Part shown: positions 16,221-24,641 of the stretch, in pieces
Layout of the letters: each line of letters opens with the position of its first letter
Numbering within the stretch: position 1 is the first letter of the stretch
NCBI GenBank assembly: GCA_012839765.1
Contig: DUMW01000069.1
Location: forward strand, 1 to 39,579
Direction: 5' to 3'
DNA: 39,579 nucleotides
Source: Bacillota bacterium
Lineage (GTDB): Bacteria > Bacillota > Limnochordia > DUMW01
Made by a program: the position numbers and the translations under genes
The notes under the pieces: model-generated
Seen by the model: the letters and a program-made list of their open reading frames with translations, nothing else
The model's database searches: none
What the model was told of the DNA's origin: nothing

Positions 16221-17408
16221 CTATCCCTCTACGAATTTACGCAAACGCTCAATACCTGCTTTGATCTGCTCCATACTGGTGGCATAGGAAAGCCGCACAT
16301 ACTCTTGGGTTTCCCAACCGCCCTTACTTCCAAAGGAAGTTCTTGACAACACAGCCACGTTGGCCTCGTAAAGGGCCTTGCGTTGAAACTCCCTGGCATC
16401 CTTCAAGCCTAACTTCCGACATGCTTCCGTCACATTGGGAAACACGTAGAAAGCTCCTTGGGGCATCCGACAGCTGATGCCGTCAATCTCATTCAGCAGT
16501 TTGACGATGAGGTTCCGACGCCGCAAAAACTCCTCGCGCATCGCCTCGGCTCCGTCTTGGGGTCCCCGGAGGGCCTCGATGCCGGCAACCTGCGTGAAGG
16601 TGGCAGTACAAGATTCACAGTTAGTCACCAAACGGGCCACATCCTGCGCTAGGCTACGGTTCATGACACCATAGCCCAACCGCCAACCCGTCATGGCATA
16701 GGTCTTGGAAAAACCGTCAAGGATAATCGTGCGTTCCTTCATCTCCGGTATGGCCGTAATGCTGAGGAATTCCCCCTCAAAGACCAAGCGGGAGTAGATC
16801 TCGTCGCTGAGCACCCACAAATCATGGGTCAGGGCCAGTTCCGCCACCGCCTCCAGTTCCTTCGGTCCCAGGATCCCGCCGGTGGGATTGTGCGGGGAAT
16901 TGATGATGATCATCTTGGTTCTTGGCGTAACCAAGGACTGCAACTCGGCGATATCAAAACGAAAATCCCGCTCCTCCCGCAGTGGCAGTGGTACCGGTAC
17001 CCCGCCCACAAACCGGATCACCGATTCGTAGATGGGAAAACCGGGATTAGGATAGATGACCTCATCCCCCGGATCCACACAGGCCAGAATCCCGTGGAAA
17101 ATGATCGGCTTCGCCCCGGGAGTGACCACCACTTCCTCAGGGCTTACGGAAATCTTCCGCGTCGCCGAGACATACTCTGCGATAGCTTCCCGTAGTTCCA
17201 TCAAACCTGCGGAAGGACTGTAGTGGGTGTGGTCCTCCTGGATGGCCTGACACCCGGCGTCCTTAATATTCTGGGGTGTGGCAAAGTCTGGCTCTCCGAT
17301 GGCAAAACTGATAATATCCCTACCTTGAGCTTCCAGTCGTTTTACTTCTGCTAGGACTTCGAAAGCGGTTTCGGTCCCTAGCAATTGTAGCCGGCTTGCT
17401 TTGCGCAT
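16221..17408 (-). CDS. Class I pyridoxal-phosphate aminotransferase
   Basis: 395 residues, aspartate-aminotransferase fold type I, subgroup of AspB-like enzymes from Bacillota. The PLP lysine is Lys235 in DGFSKTYAMTGWRLGY; Asn174 (PHNPTGG), Asp202 and Tyr205 (SDEIYS) hold the cofactor; the C-terminal EYVRLSYA carries the Arg that binds the substrate carboxylate. SFAIGEPDFATP near residue 34 is also characteristic. Substrate within the family (aspartate, alanine, aromatic or other) cannot be told. The ATG has GGAGGG six bases upstream. It lies 37 bases before the fusion gene, so the two are likely one transcript, and it may aminate an oxo acid from the cluster. Confidence 0.9.
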   Translation of the reverse strand: MRKASRLQLLGTETAFEVLAEVKRLEAQGRDIISFAIGEPDFATPQNIKDAGCQAIQEDHTHYSPSAGLMELREAIAEYVSATRKISVSPEEVVVTPGAKPIIFHGILACVDPGDEVIYPNPGFPIYESVIRFVGGVPVPLPLREERDFRFDIAELQSLVTPRTKMIIINSPHNPTGGILGPKELEAVAELALTHDLWVLSDEIYSRLVFEGEFLSITAIPEMKERTIILDGFSKTYAMTGWRLGYGVMNRSLAQDVARLVTNCESCTATFTQVAGIEALRGPQDGAEAMREEFLRRRNLIVKLLNEIDGISCRMPQGAFYVFPNVTEACRKLGLKDAREFQRKALYEANVAVLSRTSFGSKGGWETQEYVRLSYATSMEQIKAGIERLRKFVEG

Positions 17409-17495
17409 AATGGTCCCTCCATACTGTTCCGCTTACGGCACCTATATTCCACATTCGCTGACAAATTCCTGCCCCGTTTTGTTGTTTTGTGTTTA

Positions 17496-17590
17496 TTTAT
17501 GTTTATCCCTTTAAACAGCATGACTCCAAGAAGGGAACCTCTAATCAGTCTTGTTGTTGGATACTTGCCCGATTATGTGGTTTTATGTTT
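17496..17590 (+). repeat. TTTATGTTT direct repeats upstream of the aminotransferase
   Basis: The 283-base gap 17409-17691 contains TTTATGTTTA at 17496-17505 and TTTATGTTT at 17582-17590, 86 bases apart, in a T-rich plus strand that also has GTTTTGTTGTTTTGTG. T-rich direct repeats flanking a promoter are a common layout for DeoR-family operators, and a DeoR-family gene lies in the downstream operon. I see no convincing -35/-10 pair. The assignment is suggestive only. Confidence 0.35.
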
Positions 17591-17691
17591 TCGTAGCGAT
17601 CTGGATTGGTGGGGTTAAGGTACAAAAGGAACTCCATAGTCCCAGAAGCCTCGAGACGATCAAGTGAGAAGTGAGCTGCAACCAAGGAAGG

Positions 17692-18405
17692 CTAAATGGT
17701 AGGTGGCCGATCCTCTAGGGGAGCGTCGTCGTAGGGTTGAACGAAGAGTTCTCCTCTGGTATCGATAAGGGCAAAGAAGACGTCCTTCGGACTATTGATA
17801 CCGCGGCCAGCCAGTTGTTCCATCAACCAACTTCTGTCTAGTTTGATTTCTGCCAAGTTCTCGTCGATCACCTGCCCGTCGATGATCAGGGGATAGGACA
17901 GGCCATCATACTCCACCGAAAGCCCCAAGTCTTCCGGTGTCACTGGCCGCTTGCTGGCCTTGGGGACCACACTGAGGTTACCGGAGGCCTCCAGGATGGC
18001 AAATTCCACATCCTGGGGATTAGTGTAGCCCTTCTCCCGCAATTGCAGGAGTAGTTCGTCAACCGCGTACCGTTGACGTCTCAGTTCGCTTTCCACAATC
18101 CGACCGTTTCGAATCATGATAGAGGGCACGCCGGACAAAAGCTTTCTTACCTGGGGGCTTTTCAGGCACAAGAAGGCCAATCCCACTTGCAGAATCAGCA
18201 AGACCGCCATGGGCACAAGCCCCTGGGCGAGGGGTGTATCGATACTGGCCAAGGGAAAGACCGCCAGTTCGGCGATCATGATGGCAATCACCAGGTCAAA
18301 GGGAGACAATTCCCCAATCTCCCGCTTTCCCATGACGCGGATCACGGTAAGCACAGTAAAGTATAGAAGGATCGTACGGAGTACTAGCCTAGCAACCTCT
18401 CCCAT
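17692..18405 (-). CDS. DUF421/YetF-family membrane protein
   Basis: 237 residues. Three N-terminal membrane helices (about 6-75) include the family motif VIRVMGKREIGELSPFDLV. Two soluble repeats follow, from IMIRNGRIVESELRRQRYAVDEL and from PLIIDGQVIDENLAEIKLDRSWL. This is the PF04239 family (YetF, YkjA, YrbG in Bacillus), often linked to spores but without a settled function. I moved the start from 18519 to the ATG at 18405, with AAAGGGA upstream, because the first 38 residues of the longer frame overlap the racemase gene and look non-coding. It lies 59 bases after larA, with an inverted repeat between. Confidence 0.88.
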   Translation of the reverse strand: MGEVARLVLRTILLYFTVLTVIRVMGKREIGELSPFDLVIAIMIAELAVFPLASIDTPLAQGLVPMAVLLILQVGLAFLCLKSPQVRKLLSGVPSIMIRNGRIVESELRRQRYAVDELLLQLREKGYTNPQDVEFAILEASGNLSVVPKASKRPVTPEDLGLSVEYDGLSYPLIIDGQVIDENLAEIKLDRSWLMEQLAGRGINSPKDVFFALIDTRGELFVQPYDDAPLEDRPPTI

Positions 18406-18423
18406 CACATCGTTCCCTTTCCA

Positions 18424-18449
18424 CCAATACTGCGCCAATATAGTATTGG
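18424..18449. repeat. Nested inverted repeat with three CCAATA half-sites
   Basis: CCAATACT (18424-18431) and AGTATTGG (18442-18449) are perfect 8-bp complements. A third copy, CCAATA (18435-18440), pairs with the TATTGG at 18444-18449 across 3 bases, so two alternative structures compete. It lies in the 59-base gap between larA and the DUF421 gene. It looks like a regulator-binding site or a switchable RNA hairpin; no T-tract follows. Confidence 0.5.
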
Positions 18450-18464
18450 TTGACGCGGTGGGGT

Positions 18465-19736
18465 TTATTCCTCCCCCACCACGTAGGGAATCGTCTGGGG
18501 ACCTTCGGGTAAAACGCAAATAGTGGCCTCGGGCTTCTCCGCCAAGATCTTTTCAATAACCTCTTCCACTGACTGGACCGGTTCCAGATGAGCCAGCCTA
18601 ATCTGCTCTGCCGTGAGACAGTCACTGTACATGTGGACTTTGGCCCTTCTTAGGATCATCGCTAAGGTTTGGGCCTGCCATTGGTCCGTTAGGGCAAAAC
18701 CAGGGGTATAGACTTGTGTTAGAATATCCTCCCAGGACTTAGCCCCCGCGAGGAGCTTCTTGAAGTTACCATGTTCTGGGATCCCGTCCCAACACTCGGC
18801 CACGCAGATGATATGGCCACCGGGTTTCACCACCCGGGCCGCCGCGGACATCCCTTTTACCGCCTGGTATAAGTTCAGATCCAGAGGGTAACCGCTGTTG
18901 CTAGTCAAGACCACATCAAAGTAATCCTCCACTGGACACATGCTGGTCTCCTTCACAAACTGCGTACCCAACCGGTGTACATCCTCCAGGGTCCCCGCCC
19001 AGACCTTGGTGATTTCCTTATTCTTATTCAAAGCCACGTTTACCACAAAGTGAACCTCGTTTAAAGCCGCAATCCGCGCAATGGCCTCCTGTACCGGGTT
19101 ACCCTCCAGAATACCCCATGTGGACTTGGGATGGCCTATGAGCTCCGCACTGTGTATGTACATCACAGTATCGCGGCTTGCGATTCCCGGAGCCACCGAT
19201 TTCGGCCCACCACTAAAACCGGCAAAAAAGTGCGGCTCAATGAACCCCGTAAGGATGCGCACCGACGCATCTAGATATTCCTTACGTAGGTACACCTCAT
19301 GCCCATCGGGCAGTGTCCCGGCCAAGGCATAGCTTTCCCGCTCGTCGGCCAAAGACTGCACAATCCGATACTGGTCCACAATGTCCTGCCCCAACATACC
19401 GATCAGTTCCTCCCGGGTGTTAGCCCGATGCATCCCCAGGGCGTTAATCAGTACAATATTCTCTTTGGGCAGATGTGTCAGTTCCTCCAAAATCGCAGGC
19501 AAGATAATGTGGTTTGGCACGGGACGGGTGATATCCGAAAAAACGATGGCCACCTGATCATCGCTGTTTACCAATTCCCGCAGAGGCGCACAGCCCAAGG
19601 GGTTCTTCAGGGCTTGTTGCACCGCCCCACGCTGATCCTGCTCTCCGGGGACAAACTTCGGCTCCACCACTGTCACGTTCCGGTCGGGCAGGTCCACAAC
19701 CAACCCAGTTCGTCCATAGGCTAGTTCAACTCTCAT
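18465..19736 (-). CDS. larA: LarA-family nickel-dependent hydroxyacid racemase/epimerase
   Basis: 423 residues, usual LarA length. Key residues are all present at a constant offset of 5 from the Lactiplantibacillus plantarum enzyme: His103, His169 (IEPHFFAGFSGG), Lys179 (GGPKSVAPG, the attachment site of the nickel-pincer nucleotide) and His195 as nickel ligand, equivalent to His108, His174, Lys184 and His200. DITRPVP (68-74) is the N-terminal signature. The enzyme should interconvert the two epimers of a 2-hydroxyacid: lactate, malate, or a sugar acid, since LarA relatives have diverse substrates. No larB, larC or larE cofactor genes are in the window. The ATG at 19736 has an ideal TAGGAGG site; the frame to 19847 is longer only by chance. 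Confidence 0.88.
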   Translation of the reverse strand: MRVELAYGRTGLVVDLPDRNVTVVEPKFVPGEQDQRGAVQQALKNPLGCAPLRELVNSDDQVAIVFSDITRPVPNHIILPAILEELTHLPKENIVLINALGMHRANTREELIGMLGQDIVDQYRIVQSLADERESYALAGTLPDGHEVYLRKEYLDASVRILTGFIEPHFFAGFSGGPKSVAPGIASRDTVMYIHSAELIGHPKSTWGILEGNPVQEAIARIAALNEVHFVVNVALNKNKEITKVWAGTLEDVHRLGTQFVKETSMCPVEDYFDVVLTSNSGYPLDLNLYQAVKGMSAAARVVKPGGHIICVAECWDGIPEHGNFKKLLAGAKSWEDILTQVYTPGFALTDQWQAQTLAMILRRAKVHMYSDCLTAEQIRLAHLEPVQSVEEVIEKILAEKPEATICVLPEGPQTIPYVVGEE

Positions 19737-19749
19737 GTCTAACCTCCTA

Positions 19750-20850
19750 TTAGCGGACCAGGATGTCCGGACGATAGAAGACCCCGTCGACTGTGTGCAC
19801 TTCCAACATCGGCCAATCAGGGGTGCTGGTGACCACCTGGGGACCATCCTTGGTGACCAAGATCGTATCCTCGGACTTGGTACCAGTGATGGAAGGATTC
19901 CACGCGAGGGCCTGGTTTTCCCGAAGGGTGAGCTGGGTTTGAGGGGTGGCGATCATCTCCCGAGTCCAGTATCCAATGATCCCGCCTTGATGATGGAGTT
20001 TCCATTCCTCCGCAAAGCCCGCCTCCCTGTAGGCGGCAATCCCTGCAGCCAGGATTTCGTTCAGTTTCCTTCCCGGTACACTTTGCCCGATCAAGGTGGC
20101 ATCTACCGTAACCACCGCCTGGTGTTTACGCAACAGATCAGCGTCTAAAGGTCCAAAGTGCACCAGTCGACTGCCTGCCACCTGGATACCTTTGTACCGG
20201 GCAACACAGGCCACCATAGCATACTTTGTCACCACTTTTTGTGTAGGAATGGGATGTCTGAATTTCGCGATCCGTTCATCGGCCCCCACCAACAGAACCG
20301 TGGGAGTCAACTCCCGGGCCAACAGGGCACTGGTCAGTCTCCCCGCTACGGCAAATTCCGTCTCCCCGGGTACAACCTCACGGCACACTTGTCCCAAGGC
20401 CTCGCCCAGTCTTTGGCCGGCAATCAACAGCCGTTCCTGCTCCCCCTCGCTATAGAGGGATCGCAGCAACCCCAGCTCAGACTCCAAAAAAACGGTCTCG
20501 GCACCAGGCATATCGCTGCCCAAGGGCAAGTCGCCCACCAATTCTTTGATTATGGGGTCGAAGTCCCCTTCGTACCAATCGAAGGCCCGCACCTGAAAGA
20601 GGTTGGGATCCACTTCTTCCGCCAAGAGTCGGGGCAGTTCGATATTCTTGGTAATAATGTACGCTTCATCCGCGGTCACCACCAGGCGAGCCGCGGCATC
20701 CTGGGTGGCAAGCCCCACATGGCAATCTCCGCCGCCTGTCAACCAAAAGAGGTTGTGCTGCCGGCTCACCACCAGGGCCCCTAGCCCCCGTTCAGCTAAG
20801 AACTCCCTGACCTTACGCAGGTTCTCCTTTGCAATTCTTGTATTATCCAA
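19750..20850 (-). CDS. M24-fold (creatinase/Xaa-Pro peptidase-like) protein lacking most metal ligands
   Basis: About 366 residues. The N-terminal creatinase-type domain ([30 protein letters not shown] compressed here as [13 protein letters not shown]) is followed by the pita-bread domain. At the positions where M24 metallopeptidases have Asp, Asp, His, Glu, Glu this protein reads [17 protein letters not shown] (no Asp pair), HHQGGIIG instead of a GHGxG His, NPSITG instead of EPG, and keeps only SEDTILVT. So it is unlikely to be a metallopeptidase. Creatinase and ectoine hydrolase are metal-independent relatives that hydrolyse small C-N bonds; that kind of role is possible. The start is probably TTG at 20850, with TGGGAG ten bases upstream, overlapping the transaldolase stop by eight bases; a TTG at 20886 has no spaced site. 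Confidence 0.75.
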   Translation of the reverse strand: MDNTRIAKENLRKVREFLAERGLGALVVSRQHNLFWLTGGGDCHVGLATQDAAARLVVTADEAYIITKNIELPRLLAEEVDPNLFQVRAFDWYEGDFDPIIKELVGDLPLGSDMPGAETVFLESELGLLRSLYSEGEQERLLIAGQRLGEALGQVCREVVPGETEFAVAGRLTSALLARELTPTVLLVGADERIAKFRHPIPTQKVVTKYAMVACVARYKGIQVAGSRLVHFGPLDADLLRKHQAVVTVDATLIGQSVPGRKLNEILAAGIAAYREAGFAEEWKLHHQGGIIGYWTREMIATPQTQLTLRENQALAWNPSITGTKSEDTILVTKDGPQVVTSTPDWPMLEVHTVDGVFYRPDILVR

Positions 20851-21490
20851 TGCCAGCACGCTCCCAATCGGCCAAGAACTTCTCAACCCCCAGATCCGTT
20901 AGGGGATGGTTCACCATCTGCTGCAACACCTTGAAGGGTACTGTGGCCACATGGGCCCCTGCCTTTGCCGCTTCCACCACATGCATGGGGCTCCGTACAC
21001 TGGCGGCAATGATCTGGGTGGAGATATTATGCATGTCATAGATCTCCACGATATCCCGAATCAATTCCATCCCATCATGGGAGATATCGTCTAAACGGCC
21101 AATGAAGGGGCTAACGTAAGTGGCACCAGCCCTGGCGGCCAAAAGAGCCTGACTGGCGGAGAAGACCAAAGTCACATTAGTCGGGATCCCTAGTTTAGAC
21201 AACTGGTTTACCGCCTGAAGTCCGTCGCTGGTCATCGGGACCTTGATTACAACATTCTTTGACCACGAAGCAAGCTTCTGGGCTTCCCTTACCATCTCAT
21301 CGCTCACAAGACTGAGCACTTCTGCGCTGATCGGTCCATCCACAATACTGGCAATTTCTTTAATGACAGCTTCAAAATTCCGACCTTCCTTGGCCACCAA
21401 CGAGGGGTTGGTCGTCACCCCAGAGATAACCCCCCAGGCATGGGCCTGCTTAATCTCCTCAATATTGGCGGTATCAATGAAAAACTGCAT
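20843..21490 (-). CDS. fsa: Transaldolase-like fructose-6-phosphate aldolase (FSA/TalC type)
   Basis: 215 residues, the short single-barrel form. [34 protein letters not shown] with Schiff-base Lys83, and [10 protein letters not shown] are diagnostic. Members either cleave fructose 6-phosphate to dihydroxyacetone and glyceraldehyde 3-phosphate, or act as transaldolase. Many Bacillota use this type in the pentose phosphate pathway, so it may be housekeeping. Its overlap with the M24-like gene ties it to the sugar/hydroxyacid cluster. The ATG at 21490 has AAGGAG ten bases upstream; the GTG at 21499 is too close to that site. Confidence 0.92.
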   Translation of the reverse strand: MQFFIDTANIEEIKQAHAWGVISGVTTNPSLVAKEGRNFEAVIKEIASIVDGPISAEVLSLVSDEMVREAQKLASWSKNVVIKVPMTSDGLQAVNQLSKLGIPTNVTLVFSASQALLAARAGATYVSPFIGRLDDISHDGMELIRDIVEIYDMHNISTQIIAASVRSPMHVVEAAKAGAHVATVPFKVLQQMVNHPLTDLGVEKFLADWERAGIG

Positions 21491-21533
21491 GCCCGTCACG
21501 CTCCTTCCGTGGTTGTGACCCTTAAAAGCCCAC

Positions 21534-22550
21534 TCAAAAACTCAGGGACACACTGATCGCTGCAGCGGTAATCTCCCGGAAATCCTCACTGGCAATAGCC
21601 GCATCCACTTGGGCAAAGCCTAAACCAAACCCAGCCCCCACCGTATAAGTCTTGCCGGTCTCTTTGGACATCATTCCCGCCCGCAGACTACCCAGACCCA
21701 GCAGCCGTTTTTCCACCCCAAGGTACAATGCCTGGGAAGGAGCACCAGGGTCTTCGATGTCACAGGCCACGATCAGACCTGTCAAAGGAGGCTTCACCGC
21801 GATGCCTACCCGGTAATCGGGTGTTAGGTTTTCCTCCCATTCCATGTCCTTCTCCTCATTGGTATAGCTAGTCTCCGTGCCGGACCACAGCACCTTACCA
21901 AATAGGTCCGTTGCCCGGGCACCTAGGGTGATTACTGGTGTGGCCTCGATGAGCACACCCGCATCCAGAGCATATCCTCTACCTTCGGCACTGAGCTCTT
22001 TATATTCCTCCTGGTTGAGGGCATAGTACCGTCCATAAAGCACCCGTAGATTCCCACCAGCATGTACCGCAAGAAGACTTGCGGGCACCTTCACCGGGGT
22101 GGTGGCCACAGTAAGGGCACCGCTGACCAAGGCCTTCGCCTCCCCCACCGGTTGTTCCGACTCTCCGGGCACAAAGTCCGCGTTGGCTTCCACAATCACG
22201 TTAAAGCCCAAAGCGCGACCCGAAAAGCCCACTTGGCCTGCAAGATCCAAAGCCGCGGGCAAGACGATCTCCTCCGGGAATTCCTGGCTCAGCACCATCT
22301 CCCAGACGTCTTGCAACTGCATTGAGCTGGAGTGTAAAGTGAAGGTAGGATTAATGGACAGAAAGCCGATCTTTCTAAGACCCGCTGGATTCCAATACGC
22401 GGCTCCGTTGTCATCCACCACTGCCACGTAGGCACCGCCCATCCCCAAAGCCCGTGCCCCAGGGAAAACATCTTTCGCGTAAGCACCACCAATGCTAATC
22501 AAGATAAATACAGATGTTAAGATGGCTGCAAATATCCGCTTTTTCAACAT
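21534..22550 (-). CDS. Outer-membrane beta-barrel protein, UPF0164/PorV-like
   Basis: About 339 residues. The N-terminus [20 protein letters not shown] is a signal peptide with likely cleavage after GGAYA. The mature start [20 protein letters not shown] followed by AAYWNPAGL is the signature shared by FadL/PorV/UPF0164-type barrels ([10 protein letters not shown] and AxxxNPAGL). Alternating strands continue to the end, and the last residues VSLSF, a terminal aromatic after alternating hydrophobics, are a BAM-recognised barrel end. This needs an outer membrane. The start at 22550 has GGGAGG five bases upstream. It follows rnfB by 36 bases in the same direction, with the transaldolase gene 43 bases after it. 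Substrate unknown. Confidence 0.8.
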   Translation of the reverse strand: MLKKRIFAAILTSVFILISIGGAYAKDVFPGARALGMGGAYVAVVDDNGAAYWNPAGLRKIGFLSINPTFTLHSSSMQLQDVWEMVLSQEFPEEIVLPAALDLAGQVGFSGRALGFNVIVEANADFVPGESEQPVGEAKALVSGALTVATTPVKVPASLLAVHAGGNLRVLYGRYYALNQEEYKELSAEGRGYALDAGVLIEATPVITLGARATDLFGKVLWSGTETSYTNEEKDMEWEENLTPDYRVGIAVKPPLTGLIVACDIEDPGAPSQALYLGVEKRLLGLGSLRAGMMSKETGKTYTVGAGFGLGFAQVDAAIASEDFREITAAAISVSLSF

Positions 22551-22586
22551 CATTGCCTCCCTATCCACAACCCAGTCCTCTAAAGC

Positions 22587-23417
22587 TTAACCAGCCAGTT
22601 TCTCCGCTGATCCGGCCTTAAACTCCTGAATGATGATCGCCTGAGTGGGACACTTTCTCGCACATTCCCCACAATTGGTGCATTTCTCGTAGTCAATGGC
22701 CGCCAGGTGATCGGTTACTGCAATGGCATCGTAGGCACAAGCTTTCACACATAGCCCACAACCGATGCATCCCACCTCGCAAACCTTTCGAACCACTTTC
22801 CCAGGGTCCTTAGACTTGCAACGCACGTGCACCTGCCCCGTCACCGGTACCAACTCCACCAATCGACGGGGACAAGCCTCCACACATTTGCCACAGGCTG
22901 TGCACTTATCCTCATCCACCTCGGGAAGGCCGTTGGGATTCATCCACATGGCGTCAAACTGACACGCCCGCACGCAACTACCAAGACCCAAACAACCATA
23001 CATACACTCCTTGGGCCCGCCAAAATGCAGCATAGCCGCCCAACAGTCGGTGGCTCCTTCATACTCACCGCGGCTTTTCGCCTTATCATTACATCCGCCA
23101 CATTTCACATGGGCCACTTGCCGAACAGGCATTTCCTCTATTGCTTCACCGAGAACGGCAGCAATCTTCTCGGCAAAGGCATTACCACCCACTGGGCAAC
23201 CGGTCATCGGTGCCTTTCCGGTCACTACCGCCTCCGCAAAGGCATGGCATCCGGAAAAACCACAGGCACCGCAGTTGGCACCGGGGGCCAGCTCCGCAAC
23301 CTCCTCGACCCGCGGGTCCGTCTCCACCTTAAAGCGGCTCGACGCATACATCAAACCTAGACCAAATACGGTACCCAACAGCCCCATGCTTACCGCGGAA
23401 ACCAGTACGTCGTTCAA
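22587..23417 (-). CDS. rnfB: Rnf complex subunit B, iron-sulfur protein
   Basis: 276 residues. One N-terminal membrane helix, then the RnfB-specific cluster CGACGFSGC with a distal CP, a cysteine-rich middle (CGGC, CMYGCLGLGSC), and ferredoxin-like motifs CTACGKCVEACP, CEVGCIGCGLCVKAC and CTNCGECARKCP. It is the likely entry point for electrons from reduced ferredoxin. The last of six rnf genes in order C-D-G-E-A-B, the usual order in clostridia. The start is TTG with GGGGGGAG four or five bases upstream. Confidence 0.95.
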   Translation of the reverse strand: MNDVLVSAVSMGLLGTVFGLGLMYASSRFKVETDPRVEEVAELAPGANCGACGFSGCHAFAEAVVTGKAPMTGCPVGGNAFAEKIAAVLGEAIEEMPVRQVAHVKCGGCNDKAKSRGEYEGATDCWAAMLHFGGPKECMYGCLGLGSCVRACQFDAMWMNPNGLPEVDEDKCTACGKCVEACPRRLVELVPVTGQVHVRCKSKDPGKVVRKVCEVGCIGCGLCVKACAYDAIAVTDHLAAIDYEKCTNCGECARKCPTQAIIIQEFKAGSAEKLAG

Positions 23418-23432
23418 CCTGCTCCCCCCTCA

Positions 23433-24011
23433 TCAGACCGGGACAATTCCGGAAAATCCCATAAAGGCTAAAGACAAAAGGCCCGCCACAATCAGCGCGA
23501 TACCTGATCCCTGCAGACACTTGGGAATATTGCTGAATCTCAGCTCCTGTCTAATGCCCGCCATGATCACCAAAGCCAAGGTAAAACCAAGGCCTGCACC
23601 AAGGCTGAACACAATGGACTGAATAAGATTGTATTCCCTTTGAGCAATGATCAGGGCTAGCCCCAGGATGGCGCAGTTTGTGGTAATCAACGGCAAGAAG
23701 ATTCCCAGGGCGCGATACAGCACCGGACTGACCTTCTTCAGGAACATCTCCACAAGCTGCACCAGCACAGCGATTACGAGAATAAACATCACGTTCCGCA
23801 GATAGGGAATGCCAAGTTGGACCAGAATATAGCGGTTCAACAACCAAGTGGCCACACTAGACACGGTCAATACGAAAGTGGTGGCCATCCCCATCCCGAA
23901 GGCCGTATCCAGCTGTTTGGATACGCCAAGGAAGGGACAAATCCCCAAAAACTGAACTAAGACGAAGTTATTGACCAGAACCGACCCGATGAATATGAAC
24001 AGCAGTTCCAA
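23433..24011 (-). CDS. rnfA: Rnf complex subunit A, membrane protein
   Basis: 192 residues, six membrane helices. VNNFVLVQFLGICPFLGVSK and ITTNCAILGLAL are family signatures; the two conserved Cys-containing half-helices are thought to hold an iron-sulfur centre in the membrane with RnfE. I place the start at TTG 24011, with AGGAGG seven bases upstream, which gives the normal family length; the frame to 24059 adds a 16-residue non-family extension. It overlaps the end of rnfE by 44 bases. Confidence 0.93.
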   Translation of the reverse strand: MELLFIFIGSVLVNNFVLVQFLGICPFLGVSKQLDTAFGMGMATTFVLTVSSVATWLLNRYILVQLGIPYLRNVMFILVIAVLVQLVEMFLKKVSPVLYRALGIFLPLITTNCAILGLALIIAQREYNLIQSIVFSLGAGLGFTLALVIMAGIRQELRFSNIPKCLQGSGIALIVAGLLSLAFMGFSGIVPV

Positions 24012-24639
24012 CCTTGGCCCTCCTTCCCGCATCTTTCCGGAACAACGTTCCCTGGGCAATCGCCGTGCTTAACCAATTTACCAGTCCAACTAACAGTCCC
24101 AAGGTAAAGAAGGCCCCCGGCGGCGTAATCATGATCACCCACGGGGTAAATCCCTCCCACAAAAGTCGATAACCAAAAATGGTGCCGGCTCCCAGGATCT
24201 CTCGAATGGAGCCTAAGGTTACCAAGGCAATGGTAAACCCTAGGCCCATACCAATTCCATCGAGGAAAGAGCGATATACTGGCATCTTCGAGGCAAAGGC
24301 TTCCGCTCTACCAAGAATGAGGCAGTTAACGGTAATAAGCGGGATATACAAGCCCAATACCCGATGGATCCCGGGGACATACGCCGCCAACACCAAGTCC
24401 ACAACGGTAACAAAGGTGGCGATAATCACGATATAGCACGGAATACGCACCTCGGCCGGAATCTGTTTTCGAAGGAGAGAGATAATCACGTTAGAACACG
24501 CCAGCACGAAAACCACCGAAAGACCCATCACAAAACCATTGGTGGCGGTAGTCGTAATAGCCAAAGTAGGGCACATTCCGATCAGCATCCGAAAGGTCGG
24601 ATTCTCTTTCCAAAGTCCCCGGATTAAATCTGAAAACAT
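23968..24639 (-). CDS. rnfE: Rnf complex subunit E, membrane protein
   Basis: 223 residues, six membrane helices, paralogous to RnfA. NPTFRMLIGMCPTLAITTTA and ITVNCLILGRAEAFA are diagnostic. The C-terminal tail after the last helix is long and basic (RKDAGRRAKVGTAVHIHR) because the frame runs 44 bases into rnfA; a shorter end would be usual, so this tail may be recent. The ATG has AAGGAG ten bases upstream. With RnfA it forms the core of the ion-translocating membrane part. Confidence 0.93.
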   Translation of the reverse strand: MFSDLIRGLWKENPTFRMLIGMCPTLAITTTATNGFVMGLSVVFVLACSNVIISLLRKQIPAEVRIPCYIVIIATFVTVVDLVLAAYVPGIHRVLGLYIPLITVNCLILGRAEAFASKMPVYRSFLDGIGMGLGFTIALVTLGSIREILGAGTIFGYRLLWEGFTPWVIMITPPGAFFTLGLLVGLVNWLSTAIAQGTLFRKDAGRRAKVGTAVHIHRVGSGQ

Positions 24640-24641
24640 CC

